Source of the DNA: Paralvinella palmiformis
Lineage: Eukaryota; Annelida; Polychaeta; Terebellida; Alvinellidae
Length of the DNA stretch: 64,000 bases
Reading direction: 5' to 3'
Assembly (NCBI GenBank): GCA_025642065.1
Contig: JAODUP010000012.1
Location: 2,160,501-2,224,500, forward strand
Part shown: piece after piece, positions 20,471 to 26,039 of the stretch
Layout of the letters: each line of letters begins with the position of its first letter
Position numbering within the stretch: position 1 is the first letter of the stretch
Program-made: the position numbers and the translations under genes
Notes under the pieces: model-generated
What the model saw: the letters and a program-made list of their open reading frames with translations, nothing else
What the model was told of the DNA's origin: nothing
The model's database searches: none

Positions 20471-22336
20471 GTGTATGTGTGTGTATGTGTGTGTGTGTGT
20501 GTTGTGCGTGTGTGTGCGTATATGTGTGCGTGTGCTGTGTGTGTGTGTTTGGTCGATGAGTGCGTGAATGCGTGCTTGAAGTTTATGGCAACAGATCATT
20601 AAGGTAACAGATCCAAGTCATGTTAGCAAGTAGTTCTTATACGAGCCTGGTATTAGGCGAAGTAACATTATGATAGAAATACAACTGAAAATAAAATGAT
20701 TTAATAATTGTACACATTAACATCGACTGTTAATTAACGTTCAGCTAATTCTATGTTAGTATGATTACTACATTAATGAACTAATTCAAAATTATGTCAT
20801 ATTCAATTTGTTAGATGAAAAGGAGATTATTCATTGAGCTATCTCTGGAGCATCACACGGCTGACGATGTTGTTTCCTCTGTAGCATCACCTCGAACATA
20901 AATTCAAATTTCAAAGGTTATATGCTATGTTACTATGTTACTGTGAAATATGTAAAGTTCGTGTTACCAGCGGTGGCCCCTCTACATTCCAGTTTGTAGT
21001 TAGTAGAAGTGGGATCTTGCACTCTCTGCGGAAGCTGGGTTTGTATGAAGTAACAGTTTGGCGTTCCCGTGGCTACATAGTCGATGCCTTGGCAGTCCGC
21101 TGCCACTAAACAGGCTTGCTTACACTGGTCTAACGTACTATACATTGGCTGAGGAAGTCTGAAACCCGAATTGCTTACTTTTTGGGAAGGATATTCTTTA
21201 AACACCGGACACTCTGAAGAATAATGAATGGAAGCTTTAAATATTTCGCAGCCACTTCTTTCGTAGAAAGGTTCGAATCCGGATGGCTCCTGGATAGTCC
21301 GCTGAAAGTTTATATACATACTGGACAATAACAACGAAAACAGCACGATAACAAGCATTAAAATGTCTCGCTAACAATACTTCGTGATAATTCTTACCTT
21401 TACAATCAAGCAAGAGGTAAGACTTATACTGGGTGTTGTCTGTTACTTGTAAGCTCGCTAAATTGCCAACGAAATGGCGACAAATGTTTGTAGCCGACCA
21501 TTCGAAAGCCGAACACTGAGCGTTAGCGACGCAGCTCTGAGCACAGCTCTGGATCGAAGCGCTGCTACCCGTCGTTGTGCTCGCTGAGCCGACAAATGCC
21601 TTGCTGCCAATAAGTCGGACGGTACAATCTGGAAGAGAAACAGCAGCGTTATTGGGGCGAAGTCGATGGAAACGGGTTTGCTGCGGCACAATCGAGCTTC
21701 AATGTGCCCAGAAGACTGTTTGCTCTAAAATTTACTAAAACAAAAGTCCGTTCGTCGCGGCCGTCTGAACCGTCAATGCTTACATCTGTCATCGGCTACT
21801 GATGGACAGCCAGCTTCCAACCTGTAGTGATCGACACCATTAAGTGGTATTATTGGTGCGCTGTAGCTGCCAGTGAACCAACACTGCTTGGGGGTAACTT
21901 CCCAATCAACGCCAACGCACTGTAAAGGATTGTTTGAACACTGACTTTGGCACACTGATAATTCTGTGATCCCTGACTGGAGAACGCCCCCGCTGACGTG
22001 TTGGTTTACGTACTTGGTGTACTCTAACTGGGTGCATTGCCCTGAGGAGAACAAACGCTGCGTCGATGAGAACGAAGTAGCGAACACATGAACAATGAAT
22101 GCGAACAAACGTTATGATAAATATATATGCTCGGCGTTCCGAAACAGGATATATACAGGATTCTCTTCATAGTTAAAATTTATACTTCGTTTACACGTAT
22201 GTCGGATAACGAGAAAACCTATAATGCTATAATAGAGGTAATTGTCTTTTGTATTAACAAACGTTCACCTACCTGCAGATTGGCTGAAAATACTAACTAG
22301 CACTAGTAATAATCCCTGAAGTGTGAGTCGATACAT
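65..22336 (-). CDS. Large modular secreted protein: signal peptide, 17 PAN/Apple exons, Thr-rich linkers, two vWFA domains (37 exons seen; 3' end outside window)
   Basis: I assembled this gene by hand from frame and GT-AG splice sites. It starts with a signal peptide exon, continues through PAN/Apple exons separated by very short Ser/Thr/Pro exons, and reaches two von Willebrand A domains before leaving the window through a donor at 64/63. The exons sum to about 5.98 kb (roughly 1,990 codons). Every exon boundary is phase 1, except one phase-0 junction within the first vWFA, and this consistency supports the model strongly. PAN/Apple domains bind proteins or carbohydrates, and vWFA domains bind proteins, often through a metal site. 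A secreted or matrix adhesive role is therefore likely but inferred. No transmembrane segment is seen; the C-terminus is not in view. One PAN exon (15541-15794) is frameshifted. The gene is unnamed; I do not recognise an exact orthologue. Confidence 0.85.
674..1183 (-). other. Intron between vWFA domains
   Basis: Contains a GT/CG-rich simple repeat at about 732-815 and AT-rich sequence. No further exon is seen. Confidence 0.7.
1184..1387 (-). CDS. Exon 36: vWFA domain 1, end, plus Pro/Thr linker
   Basis: This exon is 204 nt, phase 1 to 1, with acceptor CTGTGTCCTCCAG and donor GTGAGT. It contains the last strand, IGVGNQVNR, and helix of vWFA 1, then [12 protein letters not shown] and further Pro/Thr codons as the linker to the second vWFA. 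Confidence 0.78.
1511..1766 (-). CDS. Exon 35: vWFA domain 1, middle part
   Basis: This exon is 256 nt, phase 0 to 1, with acceptor TTTTTTCTCTCCCCTAG and donor GTGAGT. It reads [23 protein letters not shown] and [11 protein letters not shown]. The threonine of the second MIDAS loop is present, but the aspartate normally found in the LTDG loop is missing (VSAKP), a second sign that this vWFA has lost its metal site. Confidence 0.8.
1909..2312. repeat. Compound microsatellite filling the vWFA 1 phase-0 intron
   Basis: Runs of CT, CA, CTAT, CACT/GACT and finally TA follow each other with little unique sequence between them. They make up most of the intron at 1767-2332. Confidence 0.95.
2333..2499 (-). 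CDS. Exon 34: vWFA domain 1, first part
   Basis: This exon is 167 nt, phase 1 to 0, with acceptor CCTTCTTATTTAG and donor GTACGT. It codes for [15 protein letters not shown], helix 1 and [10 protein letters not shown]. The MIDAS motif DxSxS is altered here to D-N-S-D-G, so metal binding is doubtful. The phase-0 donor fits the reading frame of the next exon exactly. Confidence 0.8.
2500..3821 (-). other. Intron with several microsatellites
   Basis: Contains a TATG/GT/CT tract (about 2610-2721), a long TA run (about 2934-3004), and a CA tract (about 3201-3280). Two short similar segments sit near 3047-3080 and 3166-3200. No exon is recognised. Confidence 0.75.
3822..3845 (-). CDS. Exon 33: 24-nt linker microexon before the vWFA domains
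   Basis: Acceptor CTACTATTTCAG and donor GTGAGT enclose 24 nt in phase 1 to 1, coding P-S-T-A-Q-P-T. It joins the last PAN domain to vWFA 1. Confidence 0.68.
4016..4270 (-). CDS. Exon 32: diverged PAN/Apple domain 17
   Basis: This exon is 255 nt, phase 1 to 1, with acceptor GTCTTTTCTTTAAG and donor GTAATA. It starts GCYDKFEKF, then [28 protein letters not shown], giving six cysteines, and ends in a D-I-T-P-T-P-G linker. The GCYxD start and YxGFDF motif resemble WSC/PAN-type domains. Confidence 0.78.
4366..4587 (-). CDS. Exon 31: diverged PAN-like domain 16
   Basis: This exon is 222 nt, phase 1 to 1, with acceptor TTTGGATGGCTTCAG and donor GTGAGT. Cysteines are [30 protein letters not shown] and ICQ. 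It has one or two more than the consensus, and it lacks the LCWFH and DRC motifs. Best read as a distant PAN domain. Confidence 0.75.
4756..4785 (-). CDS. Exon 30: 30-nt Thr/Pro linker microexon
   Basis: Acceptor TTAATATTTCAG and donor GTATGT enclose 30 nt in phase 1 to 1, coding T-T-T-P-T-I-G-P-I. Confidence 0.68.
   Translation of the reverse strand, partial: RRRLLLLDQ
5001..5071. repeat. (TA)n microsatellite
   Basis: A pure TA run of about 70 bp in the intron between exons 29 and 30. Confidence 0.95.
5234..5485 (-). CDS. Exon 29: PAN/Apple domain 15
   Basis: This exon is 252 nt, phase 1 to 1, with acceptor GTTTTTATTCCAG and donor GTGAGG. It carries [37 protein letters not shown] and LERCPSG. 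All six cysteines are present; there is no glycosylation sequon after the CxPxW motif. Confidence 0.85.
5486..6173 (-). other. Intron; small 12-bp tandem repeat
   Basis: AT-rich intron. Three near-perfect copies of a 12-bp unit (GTGACTCATCCT-like) lie at about 5830-5865. Nothing else is recognised. Confidence 0.65.
6174..6200 (-). CDS. Exon 28: 27-nt Thr linker microexon
   Basis: Acceptor GCAAATACAG and donor GTATGT enclose 27 nt in phase 1 to 1, coding T-T-S-A-T-T-S-K. The acceptor's pyrimidine tract is poor. Confidence 0.6.
6201..7388 (-). other. Intron without recognised content
   Basis: Unique-looking sequence of about 1.2 kb; I see no exon and no family of repeats in it. Confidence 0.5.
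7389..7631 (-). CDS. Exon 27: PAN/Apple domain 14
   Basis: This exon is 243 nt, phase 1 to 1, with acceptor CAATTTTAAAG and donor GTAATT. It carries GCQPKW, an NDT sequon, [29 protein letters not shown] and LVDRCANG. All six cysteines are present. Confidence 0.85.
7632..8335 (-). other. Intron without recognised content
   Basis: AT-rich sequence between exon 27 and linker exon 26; no feature is supported. Confidence 0.5.
8336..8365 (-). CDS. Exon 26: 30-nt Thr/Pro linker microexon
   Basis: Acceptor CACTCATTTCAG and donor GTAAGT enclose 30 nt in phase 1 to 1, coding [10 protein letters not shown]. Confidence 0.68.
8523..8540 (-). CDS. Exon 25: 18-nt linker microexon, tandem copy 1
   Basis: Acceptor GTACATTCCAG and donor GTAAGTAAA enclose 18 nt in phase 1 to 1, coding x-R-E-V-T-T. 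Confidence 0.62.
8881..8918 (-). repeat. Fragment of SINE 3' end
   Basis: The segment matches the ATC-tail and TTTTACGGCCACTTTTGTG end of the SINE family described at 27741-27918, in reverse orientation. Truncated. Confidence 0.55.
9022..9039 (-). CDS. Exon 24: 18-nt linker microexon, tandem copy 2
   Basis: Acceptor GTACATTCCAG and donor GTAAGTAAA enclose 18 nt coding x-R-E-V-T-T in phase 1 to 1. Near-identical to copy 1. Confidence 0.62.
9280..9297 (-). CDS. Exon 23: 18-nt linker microexon, tandem copy 3
   Basis: Acceptor GTGCATTCCAG and donor GTAAGTAA enclose 18 nt in phase 1 to 1, coding A/x-R-D-E-T-T. It is homologous to the copies at 9022-9039 and 8523-8540, and flanking intron sequence is shared. 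Confidence 0.62.
9843..10109 (-). CDS. Exon 22: PAN/Apple domain 13
   Basis: This exon is 267 nt, phase 1 to 1, with acceptor TTCTGTTCTGTTTTAG and donor GTACGT. It carries ACVPQW, an NNT sequon, [38 protein letters not shown], then a P-S-S-S-T-T tail that acts as a built-in linker. Confidence 0.85.
10110..10903 (-). other. Intron with a diverged SINE fragment
   Basis: At about 10250-10345 a plus-strand stretch (TTTGAATCTC, TTTCATTTCGCCTCATTATC, GGTCGATCGGCCCA) matches the body of the SINE family with many changes. The rest is unassigned. Confidence 0.5.
10904..11176 (-). CDS. Exon 21: Thr linker fused to PAN/Apple domain 12
   Basis: This exon is 273 nt, phase 1 to 1, with donor GTTAGT. It begins with a short linker (A-G-S-T-T-T-I-R-T) and continues into the PAN domain in one exon: CTASW, NNT sequon, [39 protein letters not shown]. 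The acceptor (CTACCTCGAAAAG) is weak, but it is the only nearby one that preserves the frame. No intron separates linker and domain, unlike elsewhere in the gene. Confidence 0.75.
11177..12296 (-). other. Intron with CAT microsatellite and a short tandem repeat
   Basis: A CAT run lies at about 11309-11350. At about 11795-11965 there are two to three imperfect copies of a unit containing TTCAGTAAACCAAACAATGTCGCGATTTCATATAAGG-like sequence. No exon is recognised. Confidence 0.65.
12297..12542 (-). CDS. Exon 20: PAN/Apple domain 11
   Basis: This exon is 246 nt, phase 1 to 1, with acceptor CTTTGGTTTTTCAG and donor GTGAGC. It carries [42 protein letters not shown] and ELVDRCPG. A decayed copy of this exon lies on the opposite strand at 56821-57001. 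Confidence 0.87.
12543..14055 (-). other. Intron with CA/CG repeats and a SINE-like copy
   Basis: Contains a degenerate CA/ACGC tract (about 12695-12782), a SINE-like block at 13660-13790 (separate entry) and a GT tract (about 13794-13835). No exon is recognised in the remainder. Confidence 0.65.
13660..13790 (-). repeat. Diverged tRNA-derived SINE copy
   Basis: Read on the minus strand it has an A-box-like TGGCCTACATGGTAGCGCCG region and a B-box-like GGTTCAACACC, followed by SINE body sequence (TCTGAAGG, TTCTTTCACTTCGCTTCATCA). More diverged than the full-length copies. Confidence 0.6.
14056..14187 (-). CDS. Exon 19: 132-nt threonine-rich mucin-like linker
   Basis: Acceptor ATTGATTCAG and donor GTAGGA enclose 44 codons, phase 1 to 1. 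Most are Thr, with a few Ser, Pro and Ala, including a run of eight consecutive ACT codons (the GTA microsatellite at 14107-14144 on the plus strand). This is a mucin-like, probably heavily O-glycosylated stalk between PAN domains 10 and 11, and its repeat is prone to length variation. Confidence 0.8.
14302..14547 (-). CDS. Exon 18: PAN/Apple domain 10
   Basis: This exon is 246 nt, phase 1 to 1, with acceptor AACCTCATCATCAG and donor GTAGGT. It carries PCLPKW, an NDT sequon, [25 protein letters not shown] and SRSCEG. All six cysteines are present. Confidence 0.85.
14718..14753 (-). CDS. Exon 17: 36-nt Ser/Thr linker microexon
   Basis: Acceptor CTATTTTATGCAG and donor GTAAGT enclose 36 nt in phase 1 to 1, coding [12 protein letters not shown]. 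Confidence 0.72.
14934..15176 (-). CDS. Exon 16: PAN/Apple domain 9
   Basis: This exon is 243 nt, phase 1 to 1, with acceptor TTCTACTCTCAG and donor GTAAGT. It carries SCTTKW, an NDT sequon, [23 protein letters not shown] and IMRCGQ. All six cysteines are present. Confidence 0.85.
15355..15381 (-). CDS. Exon 15: 27-nt Thr linker microexon (duplicate A)
   Basis: Twin of 16103-16129, with the same splice sites. It codes V-T-T-T-T-L-T-T-A in phase 1 to 1. Confidence 0.7.
15541..15794 (-). pseudogene. Exon 14: PAN/Apple domain 8, frameshifted duplicate A
   Basis: Compared with the intact twin (16289-16540) this copy has two single-base insertions near its 3' end, one around 15575 and one around 15546. 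It is 254 nt instead of 252. The first insertion shifts the frame after ITSGI and reaches a TAA a few codons later; without it the exon would be intact. Splice sites are unchanged. The exon may be skipped (its twin linkers are symmetric), it may truncate the protein, or the insertions may be assembly errors. Confidence 0.75.
15953..15967 (-). CDS. Exon 13: 15-nt Thr linker microexon (duplicate A)
   Basis: Twin of the exon at 16699-16713, with the same acceptor and GTAAGTC donor. It codes T-T-S-S instead of T-T-P-S. Phase 1 to 1. Confidence 0.65.
16103..16129 (-). CDS. Exon 12: 27-nt Thr linker microexon (duplicate B)
   Basis: Acceptor CAACCTTCCAG and donor GTAAGTA enclose 27 nt in phase 1 to 1, coding V-T-T-A-T-L-T-T-A. 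It differs from its twin at 15355-15381 by one base in the coding part (Ala versus Thr). Confidence 0.7.
16289..16540 (-). CDS. Exon 11: PAN/Apple domain 7 (intact duplicate B)
   Basis: This exon is 252 nt, phase 1 to 1, with acceptor TGCCTCACTTTGCAG and donor GTGAGA. It carries [32 protein letters not shown], and ends NRECNSG. Its nearly identical neighbour at 15541-15794 is broken; this copy is open throughout. Confidence 0.85.
16699..16713 (-). CDS. Exon 10: 15-nt Thr linker microexon (duplicate B)
   Basis: Acceptor TTTTTACAG and donor GTAAGTC enclose 15 nt in phase 1 to 1, coding I/T-T-T-P-S. It lies in copy B of the 747-bp tandem duplication; its twin is at 15953-15967. Confidence 0.65.
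16898..17143 (-). CDS. Exon 9: PAN/Apple domain 6
   Basis: This exon is 246 nt, phase 1 to 1, with acceptor GACTACATTTCAG and donor GTAAGT. It carries CHPVW, an NTS sequon, [38 protein letters not shown]. All six cysteines are present. The intron before it contains a full-length SINE (17295-17488). Confidence 0.85.
17295..17488 (-). mobile_element. Full-length tRNA-derived SINE in the intron before exon 9
   Basis: A 194-bp element in minus orientation bounded by a perfect 14-bp target-site duplication (TCTAACTAAATTGA at 17281-17294 and 17489-17502). It has the family's tRNA-like head (GGTCTAACGGTAGCGTG, GTTCGAATC) and the ATC-type tail. Confidence 0.9.
17538..17567 (-). CDS. Exon 8: 30-nt Ser/Thr linker microexon
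   Basis: Acceptor TCTTATTGTAG and donor GTGAGT enclose 30 nt in phase 1 to 1, coding [10 protein letters not shown]. This is an O-glycosylation-type linker between PAN domains 5 and 6. Confidence 0.7.
17720..17731 (-). CDS. Exon 7: 12-nt linker microexon
   Basis: A pyrimidine-rich acceptor (TTTGTTTCACTTACAG) and a GTACGT donor enclose only 12 nt. In phase 1 to 1 these read Ala/Ser/Thr/Thr-like codons. It keeps the frame and resembles the other Ser/Thr linker exons. Because it is so short, this call depends on the splice sites and on the pattern of its neighbours. Confidence 0.55.
17883..18125 (-). CDS. Exon 6: PAN/Apple domain 5
   Basis: This exon is 243 nt, phase 1 to 1, with acceptor GCTCTCTTTAAG and donor GTAAAT. 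It carries CNPLW, an NTT sequon, [37 protein letters not shown]: all six consensus cysteines. A 2-kb intron precedes it. Confidence 0.83.
18126..20127 (-). other. 2-kb intron between exons 5 and 6
   Basis: Mostly AT-rich sequence with a TA run at about 19127-19161. I see no exon and no clear mobile element. Confidence 0.6.
20128..20373 (-). CDS. Exon 5: PAN/Apple domain 4
   Basis: This exon is 246 nt, phase 1 to 1, with donor GTAAGT. It is the first repeat of the consensus type: GCQPVW, an NKT glycosylation sequon, [27 protein letters not shown] and ERC. The acceptor is odd: the AG comes directly at the end of a long TA microsatellite with no pyrimidine tract. The domain match and frame fix the boundary. 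Confidence 0.82.
20374..20555. repeat. TA then GT microsatellites adjoining a splice acceptor
   Basis: A TA tract of about 90 bp (20375-20466, one break) continues into GT/GTGC repeats to about 20550. The TA tract ends exactly at the acceptor AG of exon 5. Confidence 0.93.
20968..21213 (-). CDS. Exon 4: PAN/Apple domain 3
   Basis: This exon is 246 nt, phase 1 to 1, with acceptor TTATTCTTCAG and donor GTAACA. It begins ECPVF; the core reads DQCKQAC, DCQGIDY, PNCYF and LECRG, giving six cysteines. It is intermediate between the diverged first domains and the consensus repeats that follow. Confidence 0.82.
21398..21628 (-). CDS. Exon 3: PAN/Apple domain 2
   Basis: This exon is 231 nt, phase 1 to 1, with acceptor TCTCTTCCAG and donor GTAAGAA. 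It has six cysteines (YCTV, QSCAQSC, QC, NIC, DC). It is rich in Ser/Thr/Ala and is the shortest of the regular six-cysteine PAN exons. Confidence 0.82.
21784..22041 (-). CDS. Exon 2: PAN/Apple domain 1
   Basis: This exon is 258 nt, phase 1 to 1, between acceptor TTCTCCTCAG and donor GTAAGC. It starts with GQC and has six cysteines in the PAN spacing, including the pair in VCQSQC, then QC, KQCWF and AGC near the end. In PAN/Apple folds the six cysteines pair 1-6, 2-5 and 3-4. It is more diverged from the repeat consensus than domains 4-15. Confidence 0.82.
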
Positions 22337-22342
22337 TTTTTT
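22273..22342 (-). CDS. Exon 1: signal peptide
   Basis: The ATG is at 22336-22334. It encodes a basic residue followed by a hydrophobic core (LLLVLVSIF) and a small-residue SQSAG cleavage-like region: a classical secretory signal of about 21 residues. The coding part is 64 nt and ends in phase 1 at a GTAGGT donor. Six bases upstream of the ATG lies a strong pyrimidine-rich acceptor (TTGTTCCTTTCAG), so this exon probably starts at 22342. The 5' UTR is then spliced on from an upstream exon that I cannot place. A donor 4 nt further (before GTGA) is possible but would break the phase. Confidence 0.8.
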
Positions 22343-22860
22343 CTGAAAGGAACAACAATAACATGTATTGGGGGGCATCTGCCATCTAACCGACATCACA
22401 AGATGATTGTAAGCTAATCTTCCGCATATTAAAGGAATAATGATCGCTTTCTGTGGTTTGGGAGGATTTAGTGGGTGAGTCAGTCGGTGAGCGAGTGAGC
22501 ACATGGGTGAGCGAGCGCTCTGTTTAGCCCCAGCTCTGACCAGACCTGGTACAAAGGGCTGAGGGTCTACTTTCTAAGGAGACTTCCAATAAAAACAGGA
22601 ACCACTGGGATTTGAACTCTGGCCTGACGATGTACAGTCCGGTACGATAACCGCTGCACCATGGAAATGTTTCTTGGTTTAATTTTTGGTAGAAATGAAT
22701 AAGTTGTTTTATTGATTCTCAGCACTTTTGGCCTCAGAAATAATATGACTGGATGAACTATCGGATAGACGCAGATAGCAATTGCCTCTTATTCCACAAG
22801 CTGAAGATCCACAACGCTAGCAGCATTACGGGGAATGGGAACAAATCTTAATAATCACTC
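22343..22860. other. Upstream of the large gene; SINE-like tRNA remnant
   Basis: Just upstream of exon 1 lies the acceptor-like tract. At about 22590-22670 (minus strand) a tRNA-like block has an A-box-like TGGTGCAGCGG and a B-box-like AGTTCAAATCCC; the anticodon stem does not pair, so I read it as a SINE head, not a tRNA gene. No promoter is identified. Confidence 0.55.
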
Positions 22861-23372
22861 ACTCACTCGCCCACCCATCCACCTAACTACACATCCACCT
22901 AACCACTCACTCACTCACTCACTCACTCACTCACTCACTCACTCACTCACTCACTCACTCACTCACTCACTCACTCACTCACTCACTCACTAACTCACTC
23001 ACTCACTCACTCACTCACTCGCTGGCTCTACAACAAATACATGTTAAGTGGATGAAAGGACACCAACTTCTTAACCCTGCAGTCTTCTAAGGTGATCATC
23101 AACCTCACTCGCCCACCCATCCACCCAACCACCCAATCAGCCACCCACCCACCTACTCACTCACTCACTCACTCACTCACTCACTCACTCACTCACTCAC
23201 TCACTCACTCACCAACCACTCAACCACTCAACCACTCAGCCACTCAACCACCCAACAACCCAACAACCCACTCACTCACTCACTCACTCGCTGGCTCTAT
23301 AACAAATACATTTTATGTGGGTGAAAGGACACCAACTTCTTAACCCTGCAGTCTTCTAAGGTGATCATCAAC
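22855..23372. repeat. Two tandem units of CACT microsatellite plus shared unique segment
   Basis: Each unit has a CACT/CTCA run (about 22855-23022; about 23100-23290) followed by nearly the same 90-bp segment (GGCTCTA..ACAAATACAT to GTGATCATCAACC). The second unit also carries CCACTCAA repeats. Confidence 0.9.
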
Positions 23373-23663
23373 CCCGGATGTTGTATGTAATAAAGCTAGT
23401 GATATATCTCTGCCGTTAGTATTGTTTTCCTGGAGACAGGTGTCCGTACTCACGACGCTTCTGCCGTAAGAAATAGTTTAGTTCAAAGTTTATACACCGA
23501 TCAAATGTAAACTGGTTGTCCAGCAAGTAAACGTCATGAGCCGACAACACATGGCTTGTTAAATCATACAAAACCCGTTTCCATTAGATGGCGGCATCGC
23601 CATTGACGTCATCAGCCCTTTTATTTCACGGGAAATCACTGAGCTGTGACGCCAGTAACCTCT

Positions 23664-23697
<34 letters not shown>

Positions 23698-24639
23698 CCG
23701 TCTAAGTATGTCCGCTCTGTGTTAAACCCCAGTCTGGTTTCAGTATTTTTAACACACCTTCAGTCTACCAGTACAATGTACAGACGTTCAAAAGGAACGG
23801 ACGCACGCACACACACACACACACACATTAATTGACAAGACAAGAGGTTGATTGAGAACATTACGGTATAAATCAACCACACCATTTGATGGTTGTTCGA
23901 CGATCATGGAATAAAACGTTTATTATATCTCTCTTATCGCGTTCGATTGGATAAGTGATATTTTCTTTATTTACAGACTGTAGATTATTAAAGCTTGGAA
24001 TAAACATGTATCAGGTAATTCTAAGGTCTATCCCTTCTGTCGGCCATTTTTTAATGAGTTCATGCTTCACTCGGGGCATCCAAACTCTAATCGAGTTCCG
24101 GTAAAAACATTATCAATGCACGTTCTCTTAGTCAACATTTAAATACTATATCAGATTAGAATAATTACCCCGATAGCATATCCTAGCATTATATCTACGA
24201 CTTCTTATCGAACCATTTATATTAATATACGGTACTCTCACAGAACGTAACCATGCACTCCGTTAGCCCAGCTGTCAGAGCCCTGCGTCGCAGATTTTGA
24301 TTTCAGAGCGTGTTTCTTTAGCCACGTCGTTCAGATGAGACACTCGCCGAGGCTAGAGTGGGCATCTTTATAAGATGGATATGTCGTTTAAGGTAATTAG
24401 TTTGGCATGTTTAATTGATACCAATTTAATACATTATAGCTTAATTATTTCGTGATAATGTCTGTAGATTTCTTTACCACGAAAGCAATTCCAGTCCAGC
24501 GTATATCAAACGTAGCGATGCCAACTGAAGTGTACATTGGACACAGGGCACTGACAGTTTTGTAAGGGACTTCTGTGATACGCTCAGTCTTTTCGATCAA
24601 TCGACCTAAGGGTCACCCAGAAAGCCCCTTACATTGCAT
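23373..24639. other. Non-coding stretch with small repeats
   Basis: Holds a TA run (23667-23696), a CA run (about 23805-23827) and possible SINE-like sequence at about 24245-24400. No gene is supported. Confidence 0.5.
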
Positions 24640-24947
24640 CTAATGATATTCTAACACTTCAGTGTGTTCAGAACTGCTTAGCTAGGGTTGTCTCTTCACT
24701 GGCTGCCCGTACAATCTCGCATCATTTTCATGCTTTTTTTAGCACCCAAGCCCAGAGAACTCCGTTCGTTTGGTTTTCACTTATTGTTTGTTAACCAAGG
24801 TTAAAACTCATGCTGGAACATACTTTTTCAGATGCTGTCCATACTCTTTGGCATCCTACCCGGACTATGAGTTTGCCCATTCCCTGTACTAGGTGCGCCA
24901 CTGAGCTTTATTATTTTCGAGGATATTGGCGCTATAGAAGTTTTGTA

Positions 24948-24985
<38 letters not shown>

Positions 24986-24990
24986 AACAA
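24640..24990 (+). mobile_element. LINE 3' fragment (CR1/L2-like reverse transcriptase end)
   Basis: Translation shows LQCVQNCLARVV and then, in another frame, LHWLPVQSRI, the conserved C-terminal end of reverse transcriptases of the CR1/L2 group. An internal deletion and frameshifts are present. It ends in GGCGCTATAGAAG and an (ATT)n tail at about 24949-24983, typical of such elements. Confidence 0.72.
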
Positions 24991-25124
24991 TGTCAATTTG
25001 GTGTTTAATGCATCTGAATTAACATATAACCTACTAATGGCTTATCATTTATCAGCTCTGGAATAAATAAGCATATCACAAATTCATATTCTTAAGTGAA
25101 GTAATGTCCCTTCGAATTCATAGT

Positions 25125-25475
25125 TCGTGGACGTTGATGCATACACATCATTGGCTCTTTGTTTTATAAATACACATCCTTAGCTCTTTGTTTTATAACA
25201 ACACATCCTTGACACTTTGTTTTATAAATACACATTCTTGGCTCTTTTTTATATAAATAGACATAATAATAATGTATATTTAATAAAGCGCCATTACTAG
25301 CAGGAGCCATTCAAAGGCGCTGTACAAATAATAGGTTCTTTGCTTTATAAAAACACACCATTGACTCTTTGTTTTATAAAAACACATCTTTGGCTCTTTG
25401 TTTTATAAAAACACATCTTTGGCTCTTTGTTTTATAGATACACATCCCTGCTTCTTTGTTTTATAAATATTTTAT
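25125..25475. repeat. Minisatellite of about 30 bp, interrupted by an inserted repeat
   Basis: About nine copies of an ACACATCyTTGGCTCTTTGTTTTATAAA-like unit. Between about 25262 and 25335 they are interrupted by a segment ending in AATAATAATGTATATTTAATAAAGCGCC; the same type of sequence recurs near 56590-56635. Confidence 0.88.
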
Positions 25476-25998
25476 ACAAAATACATATATAAATGAAACC
25501 AAATAGGTATTTACAATTACCATAGATACTTGACCAAATTACCGAATGGATAAAGAAAGATGCTAGCTGACCTATCAGGAAGTGGATCATTTATTTAGGA
25601 TATAAGTTGACTGTCATTCTGTTTTGGGTACTAACACCAAAAAGAAAAGCGCCGAGTGTCGTGCGAAGACTTCCATCCTTTTAAAATCAGTTTTCAGGAA
25701 CTATCTTCCTCGAGGAAGATGCTCCACTTTTGACTTCAACCATCACCATCGGATCAAATGATTTTGCTACAGAAACTGCTGTCAGAAACTGTCTGTGACT
25801 CAAGATGTATCATCTTAATGTCACGAAGTAAGCAGTTTTGGCAAGTAGTGAGCATCAATACTCCTTTTGTGGCTTATGGCTTTAAACACCGATATACTAT
25901 AGATGGGAAAGGAAAAGCTTTGGCATAAATTAATGCTAGTTAATGGATAAATTAATTGTTTAAGTATATAGAGATACCTATACAGTATACATAAACAA

Positions 25999-26039
<41 letters not shown>

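Noticed and set aside
20072..20599. 175-codon frame with long Ile/Tyr runs
   Set aside because: Only its PAN part (20128-20373) is exon; the Ile-Tyr and His-Thr runs are TA and GT microsatellites upstream of the acceptor.
22590..22670. tRNA-Tyr-like sequence on the minus strand
   Set aside because: The loop looks like CTGTACA, but the stem does not pair; more likely a decayed SINE head.
23092..23343. Frame of Leu-Thr-His-Ser repeats
   Set aside because: Translation of a CACT microsatellite.
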